From CAYMSO01 sp964393185 (GTDB taxonomy: Bacteria; Patescibacteriota; Dojkabacteria; J137): 64,000 bases of DNA. The translations under genes and the position numbers were made by a program. A model generated the notes under the pieces. The model did not search any database. It had not been told where the DNA came from and saw only the letters and a list, made by a program, of their open reading frames with translations. Below are positions 52,858-61,452 of this stretch, one piece after another. How positions within the stretch are numbered: position 1 is the stretch's first letter; every line of letters begins with the position of its first letter. The stretch is from positions 19,591 through 83,590 of the forward strand of contig CAYMSO010000008.1 of NCBI GenBank assembly GCA_964393185.1. Reading direction: 5' to 3'.

Positions 52858-53415
52858 ATGAAAAAGTGGAAATTGCTTAAGCATGAAGATGTGTCTCCTT
52901 CCAAATGGTTTCCTTTATATAAAGATACAGTAGAACTACCTAATGGCAAAGTTTTTGATGATTACTATGTATCTGCACTTGGACATGTCGCCACCATAAT
53001 CCCAATTTTAGATGATGGAAGAATAATATGGGTTAGACAATATAAACATGGTGTTGGCCAAGTTACAATTGAGCTACCAGCAGGAAGAATACAACAAAGT
53101 TTAAGTACATTAGAAACTGCTAAAGCGGAGCTGAAAGAGGAAACAGGCTATACAGCAAAAAATTTCTTCGAGATTGGCTACGTTTGTCCTATACCGTCTA
53201 AAGACGGAAGCTTAATGTATGGCTTCGTTGCTACAGAACTTGAAAATACAGGAGAAACAAAATTTGACGAAACAGAAGATATTGAACTTTTGCTGCTAAC
53301 TAAAGACGAAGTTTTAGAAAAACTTAGGGATGGAGAAATAATAGGTTCAGATGCAATTGCGCTGTTTTTTAAAGCTATACTAATTTATCCTGAATTATTT
53401 GAACAAAAATCTTAG
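52858..53415 (+). CDS. Nudix hydrolase, ADP-ribose pyrophosphatase-like
   Basis: The 185-residue protein has the Nudix box GRIQQSLSTLETAKAEL then KEETGY, with an upstream ELPAG segment and an N-terminal beta-hairpin WFPLYKDTVELPNGK, as in NudF-type enzymes that split ADP-ribose or nucleotide sugars. The conserved REL of the box reads AEL, one notable change. It lies between manC and the formyltetrahydrofolate cyclo-ligase gene, overlapping the latter by 17 bases. Hydrolysis of GDP-mannose is an alternative suggested only by the neighbour manC. Confidence 0.82.
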   Translation: MKKWKLLKHEDVSPSKWFPLYKDTVELPNGKVFDDYYVSALGHVATIIPILDDGRIIWVRQYKHGVGQVTIELPAGRIQQSLSTLETAKAELKEETGYTAKNFFEIGYVCPIPSKDGSLMYGFVATELENTGETKFDETEDIELLLLTKDEVLEKLRDGEIIGSDAIALFFKAILIYPELFEQKS

Positions 53416-53932
53416 CAAACAAATTGTAAGAGCAAGATTCCAACAGCTTAGAAACAAAATTAGCAATAAGGCGGAAAGAAGTGAATCCCTTTTGAATCAA
53501 CTTATAAAAATAAAACAATTCAATAGTGCTAAAACTGCTCTTCTCTATTTTAATACTTCAAATGAAGTTTATACTCATAATATTATTAAATACTGTATTG
53601 ATAAAAAAGTAAAAGTACTAATTCCATACATATCTAAATCTAAGGTAGGAGAAATTAAATCATTACAGGATTTTAAGGTTAGTGGGAAATTTAAAGTGCC
53701 ACATAAAGCACTTTCTGATGTAGAGCTGAATATAGATGTAGCACTTATACCCGGTTTCGCTTTCGACATTGAAGGTAACAGAATAGGCTACGGAAAAGGT
53801 TGGTACGATAAATTCCTTTCCAGGCATCCCGAGACTTTTAAGATAGGAATTTGTTTTCTAGAGCAATTATATTCAAGAGAGTTAGATATAGAATCGCACG
53901 ATATAAAAATGGATACAGTTATTTCACTTTAA
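53399..53932 (+). CDS. 5-formyltetrahydrofolate cyclo-ligase (MTHFS)
   Basis: This 177-residue enzyme converts 5-formyl-THF to 5,10-methenyl-THF with ATP. It has the basic N-terminal RARFQQLRNKI, LIPGFAFDIEGNRIGYGKGWYDKFL (split here as PGFAFDIEGNRIGYG and KGWYDKFL), which is the folate and phosphate-binding signature, and a conserved end. The start is a TTG that overlaps the Nudix gene by 17 bases. No better start fits the family length. It converges with valS across a hairpin. Confidence 0.9.
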   Translation: MNKNLSKQIVRARFQQLRNKISNKAERSESLLNQLIKIKQFNSAKTALLYFNTSNEVYTHNIIKYCIDKKVKVLIPYISKSKVGEIKSLQDFKVSGKFKVPHKALSDVELNIDVALIPGFAFDIEGNRIGYGKGWYDKFLSRHPETFKIGICFLEQLYSRELDIESHDIKMDTVISL

Positions 53933-53948
53933 TAATACTGCATGTTAA

Positions 53949-53984
53949 GTACTAAAATCGCTGAGCTTTACTCGATTTTAGTAC
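53949..53984. terminator. Bidirectional hairpin between the MTHFS gene and valS
   Basis: GTACTAAAATCG pairs exactly with CGATTTTAGTAC across a 12-base loop. A further partial copy, CGATGATTTAGTAC, follows and could compete for the left arm. Both flanking genes converge here. Confidence 0.7.
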
Positions 53985-54037
53985 GAGAATCGATGATTTA
54001 GTACTTCTTCACAATAATCACGTATTTTACACCTTTG

Positions 54038-57000
54038 CTACCAGCACGAGTACATTAATACCTTGTGATCTCCAGCCTCTTTTGGTAATTCATCCCAGAT
54101 TCGTTGAGTAATAAATGGAATAAATGGGTGCAACATTTTTAAATAATTCTTAAGTGTATAAAGCAAGACTCTTTGCGTCTCCTCCTTCTCTTCTATATCC
54201 GGCTGACTTAGTACAATTCCTGTTTCTTTGTCCTTTTGAGTGTAGATAAATTTTTTTGAGTTTTCTAGTTGAATATCGCAGAATGTATGCCAGAATTCAT
54301 CATATAAAGATTCTGTTGCATAGCCAAATTCAAATTCATCAATATTTTTAGTAATTTTTTCTTTAAGTTTATTGATATGATCAAAAATTTCTTTGCTGTT
54401 TTCTAGTCGAAGATCACTTGCTGTTAATGCATATACTTGTGTATTTTCTAATCCTTCTAGATTCATCATTACAAATCTACTTGCGTTCCAAATTTTGTTA
54501 TTAAAATTCTTAAAATTTTTAAGCTTCGGTTCACTAACTACATACGATCCACCTGCAGAATTTTGGTAAAAGTAAGTCATTCTGATTGAATCTGTACCAT
54601 ATGCCTCTCTAACCTTATCCATATCTATTATATTCCCCTTAGATTTACTCATTTTTTGACCATCAGTTCCAAGTACTAAACCTGTCAAAAATAAGTGGTC
54701 AAAAGGGTGTGTTTTGTGCTTAAAATAGGTAAACATCATCATTCTCGAATCCCAGTTTTCCAAAATATCATGGGCCGAAACTAAAACGTTTGTAGGAAAA
54801 AATGTATCCATCAAATTATGCTTACTTAAAGTAGCATATATCCATTGACCTGAACTGAACCATGTATCTAGAACGCTTTCATCTTGTATCCACCCTTCTC
54901 CAGGGCATTCTCTCTGCACCCGCAAATGATCGGGATTGTTATACTCCAAATTCACCCATTCATTTGAATCACCCTCTCTTTTCATTTGTATGATTGGAAG
55001 TTTATATTCATTTTCAGAATTTCTAGAATACTCTGTAAATCTTAAGTTTTTGTAGAACTTAACTACATTACTATGTGCAGGAACAGCTAAATGCAACTCA
55101 TATTGCGGGTAAAGTCTAAATAGATTATTCATTAACAATGTTCCTATGCCCTGCCCTCTAAAATCTCTCTTTACATAAATATTTGTCCATTTAGTCTCTT
55201 TGTTATTAATGTTTTCGATATTGGCCCATCCAACAATCTTGCCTCCCTTTTTTGCTACTAAATAGATTCTGGAATGGTCTTGAATGCTATTCTGAATAAT
55301 TTCAATTTCTTCTTTATTATCTTTTCTAAAACCAAACTCGTTTCTGATTCTCTCCAGTGTTAGTTCTCCATTAACAAAGTTGTCTTCCCATCCCTCAACT
55401 TCTATTTCCCAAATAGCTTCTGCATCTTCAGGCTTTGCCAATTCAATTTCTTTAGAAAGGATTTTGGGCAGTTTTATCAGCTCCTTAACTTGTCCTTCAT
55501 TATCAATTTCTTCTTTAATCTGGCCATGATACCAAACAGGAAGTCTGTATCCCCACCAAAGGCTACGAGAAATTGCCCAGTCACGCAGGTTTTCCATCCA
55601 GTACTTAAACTTCTGTACCATATTGTTCGGATGTATTGTGACTCTACCCTCCTCTACCATTTTTAAAGCGGCTTCCTTTATGCCATCGTATTTTAGATAC
55701 CATTGTGAAGATAGTAATGGCTCTATTGGCGCTTTTGTTCTTTCGGCAATTTTGATTCTATTTGTATAATTTCTATCTACAAAAATTAAATTACCGTGAT
55801 TGATCATATCTTCTTCAATTCTTACTCGAGCCTCGTTAATTCTTAACCCTTCATACTTAGCACAAAGATGGTTTAGTCTTAAGTCATAATTTATAACTTG
55901 AATAGCAGGTAGACACTCTTTAGAATGTCTTTGCGCGATTTCCCAATCTTCTACTGAGTGAGCAGGTGTAATTTTAAGCAATCCTGTTCCAAAATCTTTA
56001 TCTACAGCAAAATCCGAAATAAAATGTAGCTTTTTTTTCTTTCCCAAGAATTCTACTTCTATTTGCTTTCCAACAAATTCTTTGTACCTGTCATCCTTGG
56101 GATCGCAGGCTATTGCAGTGTCGGCGAAAATAGTTTCTGGTCTTACAGTTCCAATAATAAATCCATTTGTATAGAATTTATCCTCAGGATACTTTTCAAA
56201 TTCAATAACGTGTGAACCTGCATAATATTTTGATTCGAATAGAAATACTTCTTGGAGTTGTGATTCTAAGTTGTCCACATTATTATTGACAACAATTAAT
56301 CTAGGCACAGCGTTAATTCTCATTAAAACGCCGATCGCCTTGCCTTCCAAAACTTGCCCTTTAACTGCATCATCAAAGCCTATTCCTAACACTTCTATAT
56401 CGTCCATTAGTCCAAACGCGAAGGGCAAAGTTGTTTTTTCATCTTTTGTTTTATTTCTCTCAAATTTGAACTTTACAGTTTCATTCATAAATTTATGCTT
56501 CAAGTTAAGAGCTTTTGTATCGGGCTGGTCAAAAGAATACTTAAAGTAATAAAACGAAGAAACTGAATCTTTGTATTCTGTTTGATTATCCGCTACTGCA
56601 GATCTTGCTTTAGGGTCCCAGTTAACTATTCGCACTCCTTTATAAATCATTCCAGCATTGTACATTTCCACAAAAGTATCTAACACTGTCTTTACAACAT
56701 CGGGATCTAAGGTAAAAGTATCTCTATCGTAATCAGCAGATAAGCCTATTGATTTTTCATCATTTCTCGCAATGTCTATATTCTTCATAAAAAAGCCCAT
56801 CATTTCTGCATAAAAATCTTCTCTGGTCATATCAAATTTGTTTCGGCTCTGTTTTTCTAAAACCTCTCTTACAAATACGCCTTCACCCTCTAATCCTGCA
56901 TGATCTTTACCAGGCAAAACTAATACTTTTTTGCCTTTCATTCTTTGATATCTTGCCATAGCATCCTGATAAGCATAGCCAGAAATATTACCTATGTGAG

Positions 57001-57193
57001 GCCGTGCATACGCATTTGGCGGAGGACAAATTAAACACCATGCTTCACGTGGATCATTTTTCATTTCTTCCAAAGACATTAGCCTATCCTGTATTGGATC
57101 ATATTCGGGCTTGTAATACCCATTTGTCAGCCATGTATTTAATAATTCTTGTTCTGTGGTTTGTGGATTATAAGGTCCATTTGGTAAGTTCAT
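54038..57193 (-). CDS. valS: Valyl-tRNA synthetase with an inserted GNAT acetyltransferase domain
   Basis: ValRS charges tRNA-Val. The 1051-residue protein has the PHIGN (HIGH) motif near residue 66, the editing domain with TVRPETIFADTAIA, RDWAISRSLWWG and GQKMSKSKGN. Two insertions stand out. Residues about 220-340, inside the editing domain before TVRPET, form a segment I cannot assign. Residues about 580-740 form a complete GNAT N-acetyltransferase domain, with IYVKRDFRGQGIGTLLM as the acetyl-CoA loop and FYKNLRF at the end, placed between the catalytic-core halves. The core motifs on both sides are intact. A T-box leader precedes the gene. Confidence 0.95.
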   Translation of the reverse strand: MNLPNGPYNPQTTEQELLNTWLTNGYYKPEYDPIQDRLMSLEEMKNDPREAWCLICPPPNAYARPHIGNISGYAYQDAMARYQRMKGKKVLVLPGKDHAGLEGEGVFVREVLEKQSRNKFDMTREDFYAEMMGFFMKNIDIARNDEKSIGLSADYDRDTFTLDPDVVKTVLDTFVEMYNAGMIYKGVRIVNWDPKARSAVADNQTEYKDSVSSFYYFKYSFDQPDTKALNLKHKFMNETVKFKFERNKTKDEKTTLPFAFGLMDDIEVLGIGFDDAVKGQVLEGKAIGVLMRINAVPRLIVVNNNVDNLESQLQEVFLFESKYYAGSHVIEFEKYPEDKFYTNGFIIGTVRPETIFADTAIACDPKDDRYKEFVGKQIEVEFLGKKKKLHFISDFAVDKDFGTGLLKITPAHSVEDWEIAQRHSKECLPAIQVINYDLRLNHLCAKYEGLRINEARVRIEEDMINHGNLIFVDRNYTNRIKIAERTKAPIEPLLSSQWYLKYDGIKEAALKMVEEGRVTIHPNNMVQKFKYWMENLRDWAISRSLWWGYRLPVWYHGQIKEEIDNEGQVKELIKLPKILSKEIELAKPEDAEAIWEIEVEGWEDNFVNGELTLERIRNEFGFRKDNKEEIEIIQNSIQDHSRIYLVAKKGGKIVGWANIENINNKETKWTNIYVKRDFRGQGIGTLLMNNLFRLYPQYELHLAVPAHSNVVKFYKNLRFTEYSRNSENEYKLPIIQMKREGDSNEWVNLEYNNPDHLRVQRECPGEGWIQDESVLDTWFSSGQWIYATLSKHNLMDTFFPTNVLVSAHDILENWDSRMMMFTYFKHKTHPFDHLFLTGLVLGTDGQKMSKSKGNIIDMDKVREAYGTDSIRMTYFYQNSAGGSYVVSEPKLKNFKNFNNKIWNASRFVMMNLEGLENTQVYALTASDLRLENSKEIFDHINKLKEKITKNIDEFEFGYATESLYDEFWHTFCDIQLENSKKFIYTQKDKETGIVLSQPDIEEKEETQRVLLYTLKNYLKMLHPFIPFITQRIWDELPKEAGDHKVLMYSCW

Positions 57194-57466
57194 AGTTTTA
57201 AATTAATAGTGTAGTCTAATTAGTAAGTTCTAAATTTATGCATCGAAATAATAAAGAACATAAATATTTTTCGTATAACTAAATTGAGGACTGAAGATTA
57301 TCCAGCGTTACCACCTCACTTCCTAGCGAAGAACTGCTAGGCACTTAATTACAGCTTTTTCGGGCTTACCCGAAGGATTCTATTCTTCTATACAATTTCT
57401 AATTTCGGAAATTAATAGAATTTCTTTCCTTCACTCATTCTGTGACGGGCAGAATTTAAACGTGTA
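57194..57466 (-). promoter_or_regulatory. T-box riboswitch leader of valS
   Basis: On the minus strand the antiterminator at 57317-57286 has helix GAGG/CCTC, bulge TGGTAAC, and helix CTGGA/TTCAG, matching the T-box consensus TGGNACCGCG. TGGT would pair with the ACCA end of uncharged tRNA-Val. Upstream hairpins are CCTAGC/GCTAGG, TTCGGG/CCCGAA and ATTCTG/CAGAAT, whose 7-base loop shows GTC, a valine codon (57444-57446). No terminator hairpin with a U-tract is visible, so readout may differ from the usual attenuation. Confidence 0.82.
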
Positions 57467-57471
57467 CACTA

Positions 57472-57500
57472 ATTATAAAATAGTAAGCTCTGAAATGCAA
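57472..57500 (-). promoter_or_regulatory. Promoter of the valS T-box transcript
   Basis: On the minus strand TTGCAT (57495-57500) and a perfect TATAAT (57472-57477) are 17 bases apart, placing transcription start near 57465. Confidence 0.65.
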
Positions 57501-57605
57501 AGCTAGTTTTCTATCGTTATTTTAAAGTTTAAAACTCTAACAAAATTCTTACAAACTGGTTGCAAAACTTTTGATTAATATTCCTTTACAGTTTAGAATT
57601 ATCTT

Positions 57606-58271
57606 ATGAAAGTTTTAAGAAACGCCCTAATAACTGCGTTAATACTATTAAATGTATTGGTTTTACCATTATCAAATGTAAATGCCCAGAGTGAATCAAC
57701 GAAAGCCTTGGAGCAAGGCCTTCCTGCCGAAATTAAAGATGTGCCAGGCCTGAAAGCTGAATTAAAGCAGTATGTACAAGACCCCAAAAGTAAGGCAGTA
57801 AAATTCGAGATGATTTTAACCTCTAATGTTGATAGTGATAGAGTAAGAATAGTTTGGGAAGTAAAAGGCAAAAGTAAATTTGCACCGAATTCGCGTACTA
57901 CTTATCAGACAAAAATTGCAAAGGGTGGAAAGTATTCTATTCCAATAGAGGTTATACCTGCTTCTGGCCCTAATTCAACAGAGATTGGAGTTTCTGAGTT
58001 ATTTGGAAAGGTAGAAGCTTTCGAACTTGGAGAATCGTTTGTCGTTACAGTTAGAAAAAATTTTGCTTCAACCTCGGACGGCGAAATATTACCGATAACA
58101 GATGATTATAGAGCCGCGAAAAGAAATCAGACATTAATGAGTATTGGATTTTATATTATTTTAGCACTAGCAATTGTTGGAGGGAGCGCTATAGCTATAA
58201 AAATCTTTTTAAAATGGTTTCGCGAGGATGATATCTCTAAGTTTGACCAAATGAATAGGAATAATTATTAG
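57606..58271 (+). CDS. Secreted, C-terminally anchored protein of unknown function
   Basis: The 221-residue precursor has a clear signal peptide (ALITALILLNVLVLPLSNVNA, cleavage likely before QSE) and a C-terminal membrane segment (MSIGFYIILALAIVGGSAIA, about 178-198) followed by a short basic tail. The ectodomain is beta-rich, with a segment VKFEMILTSNVDSDRVRIVWEVKGKSK-like (seen as VKFEMILTSN and RVRIVWEV) that suggests an immunoglobulin-like or BatD-like fold. I cannot name a family. It is followed 54 bases later by recJ and divergent from valS. Confidence 0.6.
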   Translation: MKVLRNALITALILLNVLVLPLSNVNAQSESTKALEQGLPAEIKDVPGLKAELKQYVQDPKSKAVKFEMILTSNVDSDRVRIVWEVKGKSKFAPNSRTTYQTKIAKGGKYSIPIEVIPASGPNSTEIGVSELFGKVEAFELGESFVVTVRKNFASTSDGEILPITDDYRAAKRNQTLMSIGFYIILALAIVGGSAIAIKIFLKWFREDDISKFDQMNRNNY

Positions 58272-58325
58272 TGGAAAATAATAAGAAGTTCTTAGTTTTT
58301 TATTAATTTCTAAAAAATTTATTGC

Positions 58326-60017
58326 ATGAAGTGGATTTTGCCCGAGCAATCGCATTCGGATATTCTTGAATGGCTATTAACATCACGTGGTATAAAAGAT
58401 AAAGATATATTTTTTAATCCTACCGTCAACCAAATTCACTCTCCCCTACTTCTTAACGATATTAAAGAAGCCGTAGAAACCATTGATAAAGCAATAAAAG
58501 ACAAGAAGAAGATATTTATACATGGAGATTTTGATGTAGATGGTATTACTGCAACTTCAATAATGTGGGATTTTTTGTATAGAAAACTCAAAGCAAATGT
58601 AACTCCATATATTCCAAGTAGGTTTGATGAGGGTTACGGTTTAAGCGAAGATTCCATCAATAATATAATTGATGAAGGCGGTGAGCTTATAATTACAGTT
58701 GACTGTGGTGTTAAAGATATTGATTTAGTAGCCAAATATGCTGATAAAATCGATTTCATAATTACAGATCATCATACAATTATTCCTTCTGAACAATCCT
58801 TAGAATTTGATGATGGCAAAATCATTGGCGATTATCTAGTATCAAAATCTGCCAAGGCAGTTGTGCATCAGAAATTAGGTAATTATCCATTCCATGATAT
58901 TTGTGGTGCATGCATCTCCTGGAAAGTTTGTTGTGGAATTAACGAGACACTTAATTTAGGCATAGATATGACGCAGTATTTAGATTTAGTGGCTCTAGGT
59001 ACTGTATGTGATGTTATGCCTCTTATAGACGAAAATAGAGCTATTGTAAAGCTAGGAATTGAACAGTTGAGGAAGACCACAAACAAAGGTTTAATATCTT
59101 TAATGCAATTGTCAGCAGTCAACATTGAAAAAGCCGATACATATCATATAGGCTATTTGATTGGTCCTAGATTAAACGCTGCAGGACGTATTAGCTCTGC
59201 AATTGATGCTGTACGGCTATTGTCCACTACCTCCGAAACAAACGCACATGTGCTTGCAGCAAAGCTTGATAGACTCAATCAAGAACGGCAAGAACTTACA
59301 AAACAATATTTAGAGATTGCAGAAGAACAGATAAAGTCTCAATTAAACAATAAAATTCTTTTTGCCTATGGAGATAATTGGCCCGAGGGCATAGTTGGTT
59401 TAATTGCCGGTAAACTACAGCAAAAATATGGAAGACCAGTTTTAGTCGCTTCAAAAAATCACGAAATTATAAAAGGATCCGCTCGTAGTGGAGATATTGT
59501 TAATATTTCTACCTTGCTAAAAGAAGCCTCTGAATACCTAGTCCGATTTGGTGGTCATGCGGGTGCAGCGGGATTTACTGTCAAGCAAGAAAATTTAGAA
59601 AACCTGCAAAACTTTATTCGTGAGTATGCAGATAAAAATATTACAGATGATGACTTAATTCCCAAATTATTAATTGATGCACTACTATCCCCTGAGGCAA
59701 TGTCGATGAGATTAGCTGAAGATTTAGCGAAACTTGCACCTTTTGGAACTAGAAATGAAAAACCTCTATTAGCGATGTCTAATTTGCAAATTTCGGACTT
59801 AAGACCTATAGGAAAAACAAATGAACATGCGAAATTGCTTTTGACAAATAATGGTAAGCTTCACTTTGAGGCTTTAGGCTTTGGCAAATACTCTACCCTA
59901 CTTACACAAAAACAAAAAGGAGCAAATATAGATATTGCGGGAAATATAGATATTGATGAATGGAACGGAAACAGAAAATTAGTATTTAAAATCAGTCAAA
60001 CTAAAGGTTCGGAGTGA
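58326..60017 (+). CDS. recJ: Single-stranded-DNA-specific exonuclease RecJ
   Basis: RecJ degrades single-stranded DNA 5' to 3' in recombination and repair. The 563-residue protein has the DHH-family motifs HGDFDVDGITAT (I), TVDCG (II), ITDHHTI (III, the DHH itself) and LVALGTVCDVMPL (IV), and the DHHA1 signature RFGGHAGAAGF near residue 400, then an OB-fold-like C-terminus. GPRLNAAGR is also present. Length matches the family. It ends before the HU gene on the other strand, separated by a bidirectional terminator. Confidence 0.95.
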   Translation: MKWILPEQSHSDILEWLLTSRGIKDKDIFFNPTVNQIHSPLLLNDIKEAVETIDKAIKDKKKIFIHGDFDVDGITATSIMWDFLYRKLKANVTPYIPSRFDEGYGLSEDSINNIIDEGGELIITVDCGVKDIDLVAKYADKIDFIITDHHTIIPSEQSLEFDDGKIIGDYLVSKSAKAVVHQKLGNYPFHDICGACISWKVCCGINETLNLGIDMTQYLDLVALGTVCDVMPLIDENRAIVKLGIEQLRKTTNKGLISLMQLSAVNIEKADTYHIGYLIGPRLNAAGRISSAIDAVRLLSTTSETNAHVLAAKLDRLNQERQELTKQYLEIAEEQIKSQLNNKILFAYGDNWPEGIVGLIAGKLQQKYGRPVLVASKNHEIIKGSARSGDIVNISTLLKEASEYLVRFGGHAGAAGFTVKQENLENLQNFIREYADKNITDDDLIPKLLIDALLSPEAMSMRLAEDLAKLAPFGTRNEKPLLAMSNLQISDLRPIGKTNEHAKLLLTNNGKLHFEALGFGKYSTLLTQKQKGANIDIAGNIDIDEWNGNRKLVFKISQTKGSE

Positions 60018-60065
60018 CGAATGTTGATTGGTTGATATTTTTTTATTTCTCCATTAATCAAAAAG

Positions 60066-60106
60066 CCCTGTGCAAAGAATTATCAATGCACAGGGTACTT
60101 TTTAAA
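60066..60106. terminator. Bidirectional terminator between recJ and the HU gene
   Basis: CCCTGTGCA (60066-60074) pairs exactly with TGCACAGGG (60087-60095), flanked by AAAAAG on the left and ACTTTTT on the right, so both directions have a U-tract. Confidence 0.85.
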
Positions 60107-60116
60107 TACTATCAGA

Positions 60117-60389
60117 TTATGCAACAGCTTCTCTGAATGATTTTCCTGGTCTAAATCTTGGAACAGTCTTTGCAGGAACCTTTACTGGAGCACCAGTCTT
60201 AGGATTTCTCTTGGTAGTAGCTGCTCTCTTTACAGCAACAAATGTACCAAAATTTGTTAATGTTACAGAGTCGCCACCCTTTACTGTGCTAACTACTGCA
60301 TCGATCATTGCATCCAAAGCTGAGTTAACGTCTTTCTTTGTTAACCCTGTCTTATTTGCAATGTAGTCTACTAACTTTGCCTTGTTCAT
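60117..60389 (-). CDS. hup: HU-family DNA-binding protein
   Basis: This 90-residue histone-like protein bends and compacts DNA as a dimer. It has the helical dimer core NKAKLVDYIANKTGLTKKDV, the VTLTNFGTF strand, and the DNA-binding arm KRNPKTGAPVKVPAKTVPRF with the intercalating Pro in NPKTG, ending FRPGKSFREAV. Length and motifs are standard HU, without the differences that define IHF. It is monocistronic with its own terminator. Confidence 0.96.
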   Translation of the reverse strand: MNKAKLVDYIANKTGLTKKDVNSALDAMIDAVVSTVKGGDSVTLTNFGTFVAVKRAATTKRNPKTGAPVKVPAKTVPRFRPGKSFREAVA

Positions 60390-60785
60390 TATCGCGAAAG
60401 TTAATAAATAAAATAGCTTGCTAGCTGTGCTTTACTAAAACCTATCTAGCAATTGATTAAAGTTTAGAAATTTCAATACAGATTGTCAATATAGAGGCTA
60501 CCCCACTCTCTACTTTTCGATCGATTTGTCTGTAGGTGTTTCTCAATCTTAGACATATTTGCTACAAAATATTATCTAAGTATTGTCTATGTCTATAACG
60601 GTTTACAGTATTATATATTTGCAAATTGTATAGATATCTCAGTTATTTATCTCTGGAACTATGTACTCTATTTACAGTGTACAGTATACTACACCTAACA
60701 TAGCGCAAATTTGTACTGTGCTAAATATGTTTTCATGTGAAGCAATTATGTTTTATAGTATAATTCAAAAGATAAAGACTAATAA
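60390..60785. other. 396-base gap between the HU and deformylase genes
   Basis: The two genes diverge, so both promoters lie here. A perfect TATAAT at 60759-60764 sits 21 bases before the def start. The remaining 350 bases are AT-rich with several TTTACAGT and GTACTGT-like words but no gene or convincing RNA structure. Confidence 0.6.
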
Positions 60786-61376
60786 ATGGTTAGAAAAATA
60801 ATTCAAATTGGTGACGAAAGACTTTTGCAAAAATCGTTGCCAATAAATACCAACGTTAATGAGCTAAAGGATGTTAAAAATTTAGCGCAAGACTTACTCG
60901 ACACGTGCAAGCATTATATAAAGGAAGCAGCTGGTCTATCTGCTGTACAGTTAGGTATTTTGAAAAGAATTTTTATTATAAGAAGATTAGACTTAGAGGA
61001 GCAGGGTAGAGGAAAGAAAAGAGTTACTAAAGCAAAATGGGAAATTGTAATTAATCCAGAGCTTGCGATTCTAGATGAAAAAAAATCCTTTGAATGGGAA
61101 GGGTGCATGTCTATAAATATTGATGGTAAGAGACTATATGGTCCTGTGGCGCGTCCTAAACGAATCAAGCTTAATTACTATGATTTAAATGGAAAAAGTA
61201 AAGAACTTATTGCAGAAGACTTTTTTGCACATTTGATTCAACACGAAATGGACCACTTAAATGGTATATTATTTTTGTCGCACATAGCAGATCCACGAAA
61301 TTTATGGAACGAAGCTCAACTTGATAAGTATATTGAAGATAATAATTCAATGCCTCCAATTTATAGATCGAAATAA
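60786..61376 (+). CDS. def: Peptide deformylase
   Basis: Deformylase removes the formyl group from nascent proteins. The 196-residue enzyme has the three motifs GLSAVQLG (I), EGCMS (II, the metal-binding Cys) and QHEMDHLNG (III, the metal-binding His pair and catalytic Glu). An unusual stretch LDLEEQGRGKKRVTKAKWE near residue 75-90 is an insertion between motifs I and II relative to short forms. A short leader of about 15 bases after a TATAAT box precedes the ATG. Confidence 0.95.
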   Translation: MVRKIIQIGDERLLQKSLPINTNVNELKDVKNLAQDLLDTCKHYIKEAAGLSAVQLGILKRIFIIRRLDLEEQGRGKKRVTKAKWEIVINPELAILDEKKSFEWEGCMSINIDGKRLYGPVARPKRIKLNYYDLNGKSKELIAEDFFAHLIQHEMDHLNGILFLSHIADPRNLWNEAQLDKYIEDNNSMPPIYRSK

Positions 61377-61419
61377 TATTCTATACTTGTTGTTTGATTT
61401 TTTTTACTGTAACCTATAT

Positions 61420-61434
61420 TTAAGACAGTCTTAA
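61420..61434. promoter_or_regulatory. Palindrome upstream of the RPE-like gene
   Basis: TTAAGACAGTCTTAA is a perfect 15-base palindrome around a central A, 18 bases before the start codon, and could be an operator or a small leader hairpin. Confidence 0.4.
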
Positions 61435-61452
61435 TAATTACCTACGTTTTAC

